From Pseudoscleropodium purum (Eukaryota; Streptophyta; Bryopsida; Hypnales; Brachytheciaceae), in contig OZ017795.1 of NCBI GenBank assembly GCA_963969395.1, positions 14,694,001 to 14,758,000 on the forward strand: DNA of 64,000 bases, in the 5' to 3' direction. This document shows positions 50,926 to 59,909 of this stretch, piece after piece. A program made the position numbers and the translations under genes. The notes beneath the pieces were generated by a model. It had not been told where the DNA came from. It made no database searches and saw nothing but the letters and a program-made list of their open reading frames with translations. Numbering within the stretch: the stretch's first letter is position 1; the number at the start of each line of letters is the position of its first letter.

Positions 50926-50980
50926 CCTGATTTCATTTATTCTGTGATATGTATCTTTATTTGCTGTGTGTATGTGCTAT

Positions 50981-51011
50981 GTCAGTTCAGCGCGGGTCGC
51001 TCTGAAATGCA
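50981..51011. repeat. GCGCG hairpin in intron 2 (second)
   Basis: CAGTTCAGCGCG, GGT, CGCTCTGAAATG; one arm mismatch. Confidence 0.75.
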
Positions 51012-51269
51012 TATTGCAAGATATGACGGTCATAACTCCTTTGTTTGTCTTTGACAGATGAGTGGGGTGGACGTTTATGTAACGGGTACAGCGGAGTTAT
51101 CGAAGTGGTGGGAAGATATCTGTACCAAGGCAATGACGTTGGACATTGCGGACTTCTTGGACAGCAGCTACTCCACCCACTCTGCCGAAGTCCCTTCCTC
51201 CTCTAGGAGGAAGCTGTAGGTCCGCTCAGAATTCCCCATTGAGTCAGCAAAGGAATAGGTAGACTCATG

Positions 51270-52134
51270 TCTTTGATGAAGTCCTGTATGATTCCGAGGA
51301 GGAGGAGGAGGAAGAAGAAGAAGAAGAAGAGCTTGAAGAGGACGGGATTGAGGGACTGGACGAGATGACTACACCAACCAGTCGTCCGTCCATAGATATT
51401 CCGGGGTCGTCTGCAAGCTCTATGTTGCCTCCTCTCTCTCAAACGCCGCGGACTCCAATTGCATCGGGACGGCCAGACAAGAAGAGGAAGCGGGATACGA
51501 TCACCAGTATTGCTAAGCAATTGGTGGAGATCCAGCAGCAGAATGCCATCTCCCTAGCCAACATGCAGAGACAGACCGAGTTAGTGCAGCAACAGACTGA
51601 GCTGGCTCTGGCTCAGATGAGGGCGGACAATGCAAAGGAAAGGCTGGCGAACATAGAAATCCACAAGAGTACTTAGGCGTGGATGTGAGAGGAGTCGAAG
51701 GCAAACAGGGAGCTCTCCCAACAGAACAGGGACATGCTCCAAATACTGATCAAGAAGATCGGTATCGAGCCCGTTGCGACGCTGCCGCTTGCCTTTGGAG
51801 AGCCAATTTTGCAGTTGCAGGGACAGCCATCTAGTTCCAATATTAGCAATGCCTCCAGCCCTTCCAATCCGCTCAAGGATGCTGCGCCTCTTCATGCGGA
51901 AGCGCCCACGCCGACACCCCCTCCCCCGTGCAAGGGTGATGTAGCCTACCCGTCTTCTTCAACGAATCTTGAGGCAGCCGGAGCAGAGGAGAAGCACCTC
52001 GAATCCAGAGCAGAAGCGCATGGGGAGACGTCATTGATAGGCCTTGGGTAGAACCTACCCATGGATACTTCCGAGGTGGCGCCTGGAAGTGACGCCCTGC
52101 CCACCGAAGATCCACCAGCAGGTTCAGCCCAATG
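51270..52134 (+). pseudogene. Acidic and glutamine-rich C-terminal extension of the ParB/methyltransferase-like gene
   Basis: After the frameshift near 51250 another frame reads FDEVLYDSEEEEEE, a serine/proline stretch, a basic patch (RPDKKRKRDTI), a glutamine-rich coiled coil (EIQQQNAISLANMQRQTELV) and a proline-rich end (TPTPPPPCKG). TAG (51674-51676), a nearby TGA and another TAG near 52050 interrupt it. It most likely belongs to the preceding gene because the composition suits a nuclear tail and no start codon of its own stands out. A separate gene is possible. Confidence 0.45.
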
Positions 52135-52155
52135 AAAATTTAGTGTTTTCTGTTG

Positions 52156-52186
52156 TAGTTTTAGCGCGGATCGTACTAATTTGTAT
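52156..52186. repeat. GCGCG hairpin, degenerate copy
   Basis: TTTTAGCGCG, GAT, CGTACTAA; second arm decayed. It lies between the acidic tail and the FCP1-like exons. Confidence 0.65.
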
Positions 52187-52356
52187 CGTAGAAGAGTACC
52201 TGTAGTTTTCATTTCAGATACAGTGCTCATTTTTTATGTACTTCTAGTCTGAATAGCGTCAACCAAAGTGGACGCATTTTCCAAATTGTAAATCTGTTGT
52301 TTGCGACAGTGTAATATATCACTTACATGTATTCTTGCCTCCACTTGAAATCGCAG

Positions 52357-53524
52357 GCCTTCCAAATCTTAGAGAATCGCTTCCAGAGTCTGAATATCCT
52401 GTCGATCACTGTCAGTTGCCAGCGGAATCATCCCTCCCGATTGAGGACGCTGAACCTTTGAATCATCCCTTATCTTTGGAAATCGGTGATGACATTGCAT
52501 TGCGGGATCATTCGCTAACGCGTCGTGAAGGACATGAGAAGCCTTCACATTCTCAAGTACTGAAGGTATGACGGTTCTCTCATCTTCTCATGACTTCATT
52601 AGACACAGTCAGTCATGGTTTTGCCGGTCCTGTGGCATACTTTCCTGGTTGATTTTACGTGGTTCTGCATCTCGGCCAGTTTCACGATCGTAACTGGCTT
52701 CAAACTCCTACGTTTCTTATCAGGAATCCGATTCTACACTAACTCGTGAGGAGGAATCCAAGGGAGGGCGCCGGTCATTGAGGTCGGGGGTGGCAGACAA
52801 GTGGATTAACGTCGTCCTAGACCTCAATGGCGTTCTATGCCTCTGCGAGGATTGGAAGTCACAGGGGTCAAGGTTGCAATTTAACCGGGACTTAGAGCCT
52901 CACCCTACCGTAGTGGCTGCAGTAGTTGGGCCCAAAGCCGTCTACGTCCGTCCAGATTGCGCTCACTTCTTGAAGGAGTTAGAGAAAATAGCAATCATCT
53001 CCATGTGGAGCTCCATGAAAAAGTCTACCACGGAGGAAATCTGTGCATACTTTTTCCGAGAAGGAAGCCTCCTCTTCCTAGTTCTTGGGCAGGACTCATG
53101 TAAGACGGTCAAGTGCAAGGATAAGTTCGGAAGGATGACCACTTTTAAGGAACCTGGAACCAATAAGGACTTGTTCCTCAAAAATGTTGAATTCCTCACT
53201 GCTGGCTTCCAGGGATCCTTCTCGCTGGATAATACAATCATAGTCAACGACAGTCCTCGCAAGCATGTCATGAATAGCCCAGAGAATGTCATATTAGTGG
53301 ATCCTTGGAGTAATCGAGGGAATGGTAACAGGGACACGTTTCTTCTAGGGGTCCTACTTCCCTGGTTCCGACAATTGCACAACAGCCGGGACATGGGGCT
53401 CAAGTCCTTCCGCCAAAATGTAAAACGGAAGATTGGAAAAAGAATGCTGTGCAAGGAGAGGGGTCGTCGAGAGTACGACAAACTGATGGCACTGGTTCGG
53501 GGGTCACCTAGTGTTCTTAATTAG
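52357..53524 (+). CDS. FCP1/NIF-like HAD phosphatase, two exons, 5' end not found
   Basis: Exons 52357-52565 and 52724-53524 join in phase 0 (SQVLK to ESDSTLTREEE). The second encodes an NLI-interacting-factor (FCP1-like) domain: VVLDLNGVLCLCED at the nucleophile position, VYVRPDCAHFLKEL, AIISMWSSM, NTIIVNDSPRKHVMN and NVILVDPW. In active members the first motif is DxDx(T/V). Here the second aspartate is asparagine (DLNGV), so phosphatase activity may be reduced or lost. The frame is intact and ends in TAG. Exon 1 needs an upstream exon ending in phase 1, which I did not find. It follows the ParB/methyltransferase-like gene and may be captured host sequence or part of the same transcription unit. 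Confidence 0.65.
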
Positions 53525-53609
53525 TGTTGCTTCCCGAGGTATGCAGCTCATTTTTATTTCGGTGATTATGCTGCATGTGCAGCAGTTATCAGGTCATATG
53601 TATGCGGCA

Positions 53610-53643
53610 GTTGCACTTCAGCGCGGGTCGCGCTAATGTGTAG
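53610..53643. repeat. GCGCG hairpin, last copy
   Basis: TTGCACTTCAGCGCG, GGT, CGCGCTAATGTGTA; arms nearly complementary, with the outer part differing from other copies on both sides. Confidence 0.85.
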
Positions 53644-53787
53644 CATGTTATAATCTTCGTTTCAGGAGTCCGGAGTCCCTTTGTTCATGCGTTACTAGAA
53701 GCGGCATGCTCTTAGGTGTCTATAGTGATTTTGGATGATGCAACTATAGAGTGTTGCTCATGCTAATTTGGTTTCCATTTCTGTTAG

Positions 53788-54429
53788 ATGCAGAATATCC
53801 CGAGCGAAACTAGGCTCAATGCGGACATGCCTTGTCAAGCGTCAGAGGACTCCATCCTTGACTATGGACAGTACGTTATTCTCAGTACGGGAAATTTCCT
53901 TTGCTCGGCGCCTACGTTGAATTCATCCATGGACTTCTCCGTCAAGAACATTGAGGACAGAGTGGTAAATAGTCCTCCCAACAAGAAGGTGCGCCTGCCC
54001 GTGTCGTGCTCGCCGTCTCCATTGCGTTCTAGGAAGGTTCGGGAGAACTCAATGTCGCCAACTGTTTCGAAGAAAGGGACGCAAAGGAAGCTGTATGAAG
54101 ATGCTAATTATTTGGTATCCACACCAGAAGTAAAGAAATCTGTGCCTGTTGGACAACATCCAAGAAATGATGCTCTCCCTGTTGTTGCGCTCGCACTCCC
54201 ACGTTGCCGTGCTCAAACTCAGGCAGGAAGACTAAAGAAGAAAGTCCTTAAGCCATCGGGTAGTCATTTTTCGACTCATACTTGGGACGCGTGGGAGGAG
54301 AGGTCGTTAAGAGCACAGAGCTGGGAATTCATTCGACAGTGTGGGACAATCAATAAGGGAAGGTATAGTCGCGGATCGGAAATTCTGAAGGCCTTGGAGA
54401 AGATGAAGAATTCATCTCATAGTTGTTAG
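53788..54429 (+). CDS. Uncharacterised basic protein or exon
   Basis: A 213-codon open frame beginning MQNIPSETRLNADMPCQASE directly after a TTCTGTTAG acceptor-like string, so it may be an exon rather than a first exon. It is serine/proline- and lysine-rich (PPNKKVRLPVSCSPSPLRSR, GRLKKKVLKPSG) and ends with WEFIRQCGTINKGRYSRG. No domain recognised. It may belong with the SWIM ORF that follows on the same strand. Confidence 0.45.
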   Translation: MQNIPSETRLNADMPCQASEDSILDYGQYVILSTGNFLCSAPTLNSSMDFSVKNIEDRVVNSPPNKKVRLPVSCSPSPLRSRKVRENSMSPTVSKKGTQRKLYEDANYLVSTPEVKKSVPVGQHPRNDALPVVALALPRCRAQTQAGRLKKKVLKPSGSHFSTHTWDAWEERSLRAQSWEFIRQCGTINKGRYSRGSEILKALEKMKNSSHSC

Positions 54430-54597
54430 GTCTTGATTCTAGATGTAAAAAAACATTTTGGATGGATTCATCCTAGAGTTACATTTGTAAGTATTGAAGT
54501 AATTCTATTAATAGTAATACGTGCCTCATAAATGCATGGTATTTCTGAAATCTTTATGTGCGCACTTGTTTTGAATGTCATGGCATTGGATTCCTAG

Positions 54598-55029
54598 GTG
54601 ATTGAAGGCCTAGAGGCCTCTTTGTTTGTCACTTGTGCGTGTCAAAAGTTGCAAAGTTCTGGAATAAAGACTCTCATTTCCTTGGAAAACTCCCAAAATA
54701 GTGAATATAATGTTAAAGCTGTCATTCAATCCGTAGTCGTTATTCCATATCCTAGCTATGGTAGAGTAATAACTCTATTGTCCGGCATCTTTCCCAACCA
54801 GAAGGTCTATCGAGTCACAATTTTAGACTTTCCTACTTGTATCTGCAAAGATTTCATCACCATGAGTACAACTGCATTTGGTAGTAGGAAATCGTGGGTG
54901 AATTGCAAGCATTTGTATTATGTCTTTAGGTTCATTTGTAAGGCAAATTCTGAGGACAATAAGTACATACATGCACTAAGTTTGAGCTTTGATGAAGTGA
55001 AGCTACTTCGTGTAGGTAGCAATCTATAA
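54598..55029 (+). CDS. SWIM-type zinc-finger ORF (probably a terminal exon)
   Basis: The open frame has no ATG at its start and follows a TTCCTAG acceptor-like string. It contains YRVTILDFPTCICKDF...WVNCKHLYYVFRFIC, a SWIM zinc finger (CxC, then CxH). SWIM domains bind nucleic acid or proteins and are common in plant transposase-derived proteins. About 55 residues on either side are unremarkable, and the frame ends at a TAA. It could be the last exon of a gene including 53788-54429; phase compatibility could not be proved. Confidence 0.55.
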   Translation: MIEGLEASLFVTCACQKLQSSGIKTLISLENSQNSEYNVKAVIQSVVVIPYPSYGRVITLLSGIFPNQKVYRVTILDFPTCICKDFITMSTTAFGSRKSWVNCKHLYYVFRFICKANSEDNKYIHALSLSFDEVKLLRVGSNL

Positions 55030-56506
55030 GATGTTGTATATTCATCTTGTAGTATTAGGTTGAAAAACTACTTTTGTTTAGAAGTGGATACAAAATGGCC
55101 CATTGAAGTAGTTGACACATATGTTAAATCCTAATTAGTTTAAGGTAGAAATAATTTTTAGCAGCTTAAAGACAACTAAAATGATTTGTAAAACCATAAA
55201 CATAAAAAAATACATAAGAAAAGGCTAAATTCAGCCAACAAAACATTATAGAAAGAAATGTTACAATTCTACAAATGAATCTTGAAAGTGCTACTAAATT
55301 CCAAGGAGAATTTATCATATAATGAAACAACATTGTACAACTGATTGTTACATATCTCTAAATGAACCTTCCAAGAATTCCTTAGTTACAAAGAACACAA
55401 CCAACCTCAGAATAATTAACAAAATTTTAAAGTCAACAATGCAAACTTCAAAAAATTTGTAAATTATTATTTTTACAAAGAAAAAAGTTCATTTTCTTAA
55501 GACATGTTACAAAGATGTAAAGAAAGTTTTGGAAGGATGGATGATGAATGGATGACATGAATGAATCTCATTCATTCATCAAGTCTATGGTTGAAAAATC
55601 ATCTACTTGTAGGAAATGCTAGTCCTTCATTCATGCCCATTCATGCAACATTTGAATGTAAAATTCATTATTTTCAATAAAAAAAAATTACAATTTCTTA
55701 GATATATTTTTTTATTTTTGGTTTCTGACATTTCTATATTTAGATTTGACAACCCTATTTATTACTCTAACATGTCTATTTTTAATAAAATTCCTTGTAG
55801 TGAGCACTCAAATCTAATTGCTCATCATTCAACGTTTGTTGCTCCCCGCTCACACTCTAGCACCATTGTGCCTTGGGAAAATTTCACTTGTTCGTTTGAT
55901 TTACTTGGTTTTGATGAAATTCACCATTGTAATTTGTTGTCCATTTATCATTGCCTAGAGAATAAAATTCCAATCAACAATACAACCAATCAATCTTTAG
56001 ATTGTAACATTTGATGATGGATTATTATGTCACTCAAGTTGTATTTTCTGGAGTTATTCAAATTGAAGGATCACATTTTGACTTGTGGATTTCAAAATTT
56101 TTCATTGAAATTTCATTGGTACATCAGCCTAGACAATATAAAAAGTTCATAATATTGGTGGTTTCTGAATAAGGATCATGTGTGCATGAAAGTGAGATTG
56201 AACAGAGTTATTCCTACAAATGGTGACCGAATGACCTACCTTTAGGATCGATAGCAACTAGTAAAAGCAAGTTACCCTTGTGTCTGCTGAAGCAAACATT
56301 AAAGCGGTTGCACTACTAGAAAATTCATAATCAAAACAACAAAATTTCAACTCAAATCTATTGAATGATTTAGTCATTTTAGAGGTGTTGTTTTGGACAA
56401 AATCAAACTGAAATCTGTTGATTTTTTCTATTTTTTTGGACAAATCAAAAAAATTTAATTTAATTTGAAATTATTATGTTTTTGGATGGTGCCCATATAA
56501 AATAAT
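55030..56506. other. AT-rich intergenic DNA
   Basis: No gene supported. A frame at 55616-56014 is low-complexity and lacks family features. Confidence 0.55.
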
Positions 56507-56660
56507 TTTTTTTCCTGCCCGGGCAGTCACCTAAGCAACTTGCCATGTGGGCCAAGGCCACCTAAGCTACCCGCCACGCAAGTAGGTGCCTCCAAAGGGG
56601 ATTTGAACCTTGAACCTCATGTTTGGAGGTTCAAGGTTCCAACCACTATACCACCTAAAT
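56507..56660 (-). mobile_element. tRNA-derived SINE-like element
   Basis: On the minus strand the head has polymerase III box A (GGTGGTATAGTGG, 56644-56656) and box B (GGTTCAAATCC, 56599-56609) at tRNA-like spacing. An unrelated GC-richer body follows, ending GCCCGGGCAGG and then an A-rich tail. The segment between the boxes is a perfect hairpin with 11-bp arms, CCTTGAACCTC and GAGGTTCAAGG. Target duplications were not identified, so the exact ends are approximate. Confidence 0.65.
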
Positions 56661-56762
56661 ACTTAAGTGATCACATGTGAACTAGAATTTTATATATTTA
56701 GTTTTTTCATTGTTTTTTCATGTGTTTTGTATTTTCAACGGACTTCAAAGGTCATTTAGTCA

Positions 56763-57060
56763 TATTATAAAACAAAATTTCAAAATACTTGAAACTCAAA
56801 AAAAGTCTAAAATTCAAACTAACTTTCACCTCCAAAAATCCGTTTGTGATTTTGAGTCTCCAATAAAAAGTTATGGACAAAAATTAGAGAGGATGTTTGA
56901 AAATGTCAAAATAAATGTTCCTAACTACCCCTCTCTGATTTTTGTCTATAACTTTTTATTGGAGGATCGAAATCACAAACGGATTTTTGGAGATGAAAGT
57001 TAGCTTGAATTTACAACTTTTTTTAGTTCTATGTTTTTTGAAATTTTTTAATTCTACTAT
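56763..57060. repeat. Foldback (inverted) repeat, about 130-bp arms
   Basis: CTCCAAAAATCCGTTTGTGA in the left arm recurs inverted near 56968-56993, and similarity runs outward through AACTTTCA and AAATTCAA(A/G)CTAA. The inner 80 bp pair with few mismatches around a short loop at 56893-56929. It may be a MITE or an siRNA-producing hairpin. No target duplication is clear. Confidence 0.7.
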
Positions 57061-59904
57061 TCGAGAATGGACTCCAAAGTATGCTAAATTGAAAAAAGAC
57101 TGAATTTTACATGATTAATTTTTTTTGAAATCATTATACTTAGATTCTCAAATATTCCAAAAAGATTCCAAAAAGATTCCAAATTCAACAAAAACTTGTT
57201 GATTTAGTCATAGACTATCCAAATCAATAGAAAGAATTCGCCATTGTGTTGATTTTCATAAAAAGTTATGTGATACAAACTATTTATTAACTAAGTCTAT
57301 GCACTAGAAATTGTTAATTTTAGATGCTCCTTTAATAATTAGCCATCAATTTGTGTGGTTGTTTCTATTGTAAACTCAAATCCATCTTTACTCATTGAGT
57401 TTCAAGTACCATGACAAAAAAGATGATTCAAGCCTTTGAAGAGCAACATTATAGGAAGCAACTATTAATAAATTATCTCCCAAAGTACTATAATTTGCAC
57501 CAATATGACATTTATTTAAAATATTTAAGAAAAATGATGGTGCCAAAATGATAGTTAAATATCTGAAAATCTGAAATGGCCCCCAAAAAATGTGAACATC
57601 AAATCAATGTGAAAATGACATTGAAGTATTGTTATGTACCATGTCTTCTAAAGTGGCATTGAAATCATGCATATAAAAATTGTAGTGCAATGGCACCAAA
57701 TAGGCATTGAAAAAAAGGATGTCAAATTTGTATGCACACAAAGTTAGAATATTATTGTCATGATGCAAAAATAGCATGACATTTACCTAAAATGAATACA
57801 AAATTAGTTCACATTAGAAAGGTGTCAAAAAGGCATTCAAATAGTATTAGCTAAATTAGCATGAACATGGCATTGGAAATGTGCATGTCAACAATGCTCT
57901 AACAAAACAATGCAATGGGGTGCAAATTATTAAAGAATGGTGCTCATATAAAATTGCATCCAAGTAGCATGAAATTGACATTGGAAAAATATAATGTAAA
58001 TTGATATGAAAGCAAAAGTCAAATAGTTCAATCACTATGGTATAGAAATGGCAAAAAAATTGCACTAAAGTGTCATATACATGACATTGCATTATTCTAT
58101 GCTCTATTATTGCTATAATAATATTAAAATAGTTTATGTGAAACTGGCATCAAAATAACACAAAATAAGTGATTAAGTGGTGTCCAATTTGGCATCATTT
58201 TAACCATCCAACTAATGAAAAGTTGACATTTAATTAATGTACACCAAAATGATGTTAAAATGGCTCTACAATGATGTGAGGATGACAATGTTGAGTTTGC
58301 ATTGAAATAATTTTAAGATAATTTGGTGGTACCTCACTATCAAAGTAAATCTCAAAATAACTTTGAATAGAACTCTATGATAGATTGTTGGCAAAAAGGC
58401 ATCTAAATATTCTTGCCCAAATTTTTTGATGATGGTAGTACCTTAATGGGTGAATGGATGCAATAATATCAAGAAAAAACTCAATCGAGAGTGTCATGCA
58501 CCTCCACATAGACAAGTGGTGAGTCATGAGGTAACTTTTTTAGGTAAGGCAACCTAATTACACTATTTTGTGTAGAATACGACTCCCTCCATCCAAATAC
58601 AATCTTCTACTTGGATGTTGTGACATGGGAAGAAGAATGTAGTTTTGGCGTGTTCTCAATATATCAAGAACAATAAGAAGTATGAACAATTGACAAACTA
58701 GAGAAGTACCATTACTAGTCGCATGTATAAGCCAGTGATATATAAACCTTGGAAGAATGCGGCCTTTTAGAACCAAGGTAGTTATCAAAATGCTCCAATT
58801 GTTGTACCAATAGGTGCATTCCTTGTTTCAATAGTTAACAGTGAAATCACCCATTAGGCACTTTGGGTCCTTAATATCCTTCAAAGATTAACCTTGTAAA
58901 GATGGGCTCATACATGCCCATGGAAATCATCTTTTTTGATATATTGTGTGAATCATCTACTTTAAAAAACAAAAGAATTCATTGGAGGTCAAACTACTTT
59001 GCAAGATCTCCTGTTTTTGCACCAATTTCCAAAAATGAACAATTGGACTTCCATCTTATATGGAAGAATTCTCTGTCATCCATTGGACTCTTAGTGTTTG
59101 TAGTGGTGTTACAAGGTTAAACCAATTTGAAATTAGTGCTAGTATCGAAAGTATATTGTTGCAAACTTATTGCATGCATGTTGTACATATTATCTATTTA
59201 AAGCAATAATCCAAAAATAATACAGGAGACCTATCTAAAAATGATATGGACATTGAATTTTTTTAATAATAAGTGTTCAAGAATGAAGACATTACATTGA
59301 GCAAACGAGTGGTCACCAATACTCCTTGAAAATGTCCTTGAAATCCTACTCTTGAACACTCCAAATTGCACTTTGAAAAGGGCTTTAAAATTCAAAGTTC
59401 CAAAATGATAGGAGTGCACTAAACTCTACTTACACCTTGAAATGAATTGAAATAATGTTAATTTTAACCTTATCAATAATCCTAAACATTTTTCCAAGAA
59501 AAAGATCATTTTGAGAGAGAAGGAATAACATTTAACACTTTTGAAAATTTATCTCAAAAATGTGTAGTATTCACAAATATAAAAATTAATATGAATTCAA
59601 AAATAAATCTATATTGTTTATAAAAATAAAGAATGAAAGTATTAAAAAATTAAGTCATCATTAATTATCTAAATTGGGTGAATGAAAGAATCTATAGTAA
59701 TTTGATGAGATTCTTCTCAATGCCAAGATTAGACTTGTTTTTGAAGTATTTGAATTAATATTTTTGACAAATTACATTATATCATTAGGTCTTTGTTGCA
59801 AAACTGATTTCAAATTCTCAATTGTACTCTCAACATCTTTGAATCCCACAACTTTTTCTAACTTTATTACTTTTCAAAGTCAAATCAATGAAGGAGGAAG
59901 CTAA
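57061..59904. other. AT-rich DNA with degenerate GGCATT/ATGACATTG motifs
   Basis: From about 57540 to 58290 the words TGGCATTGAAA, ATGACATTG and GGCATCA recur every few dozen bases, suggesting a very old, degraded tandem repeat. The remainder has no supported gene. Confidence 0.45.
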
Positions 59905-59909
59905 ACATT

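Larger units (their letters stand above)
47968..51258 (+). pseudogene. ParB-like and methyltransferase-like protein gene, decayed
   Basis: Three exons join in phase 0: 47968-49410, 49531-50877 and 51058 onward, with GT/AG borders. The start is MENQLEALKMYFKRSD. A charged linker (about 200-290) precedes a ParB/sulfiredoxin-like region near residues 330-450: YIINGQHSVVASK, then RRWNCFVVW...AYYNRTNHF. The C-terminal part has GTAVFSAFIGGKLTCASV joined across intron 2 to MSGVDVYVTG. This resembles methyltransferase motif I and the following strand, but weakly; VIDFRSLP could stand at motif IV. ParB-methyltransferase pairs are known in bacteria and phages. Five in-frame TAGs (48169, 48445, 48814, 51217, 51256) and no other stops occur before a frameshift near 51250. 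Intron 1 carries one hairpin and intron 2 carries two. Confidence 0.55.

Noticed and set aside
47968..52134. Reassignment of TAG to an amino acid in this genome
   Set aside because: Sister copies of the 3.3-kb ORF have CAG at the TAG sites and all four end in TAG as a normal stop, so mutation explains the pattern.
55616..56014. Protein-coding gene
   Set aside because: Low-complexity frame with no domain, no splice context and no supporting neighbours.
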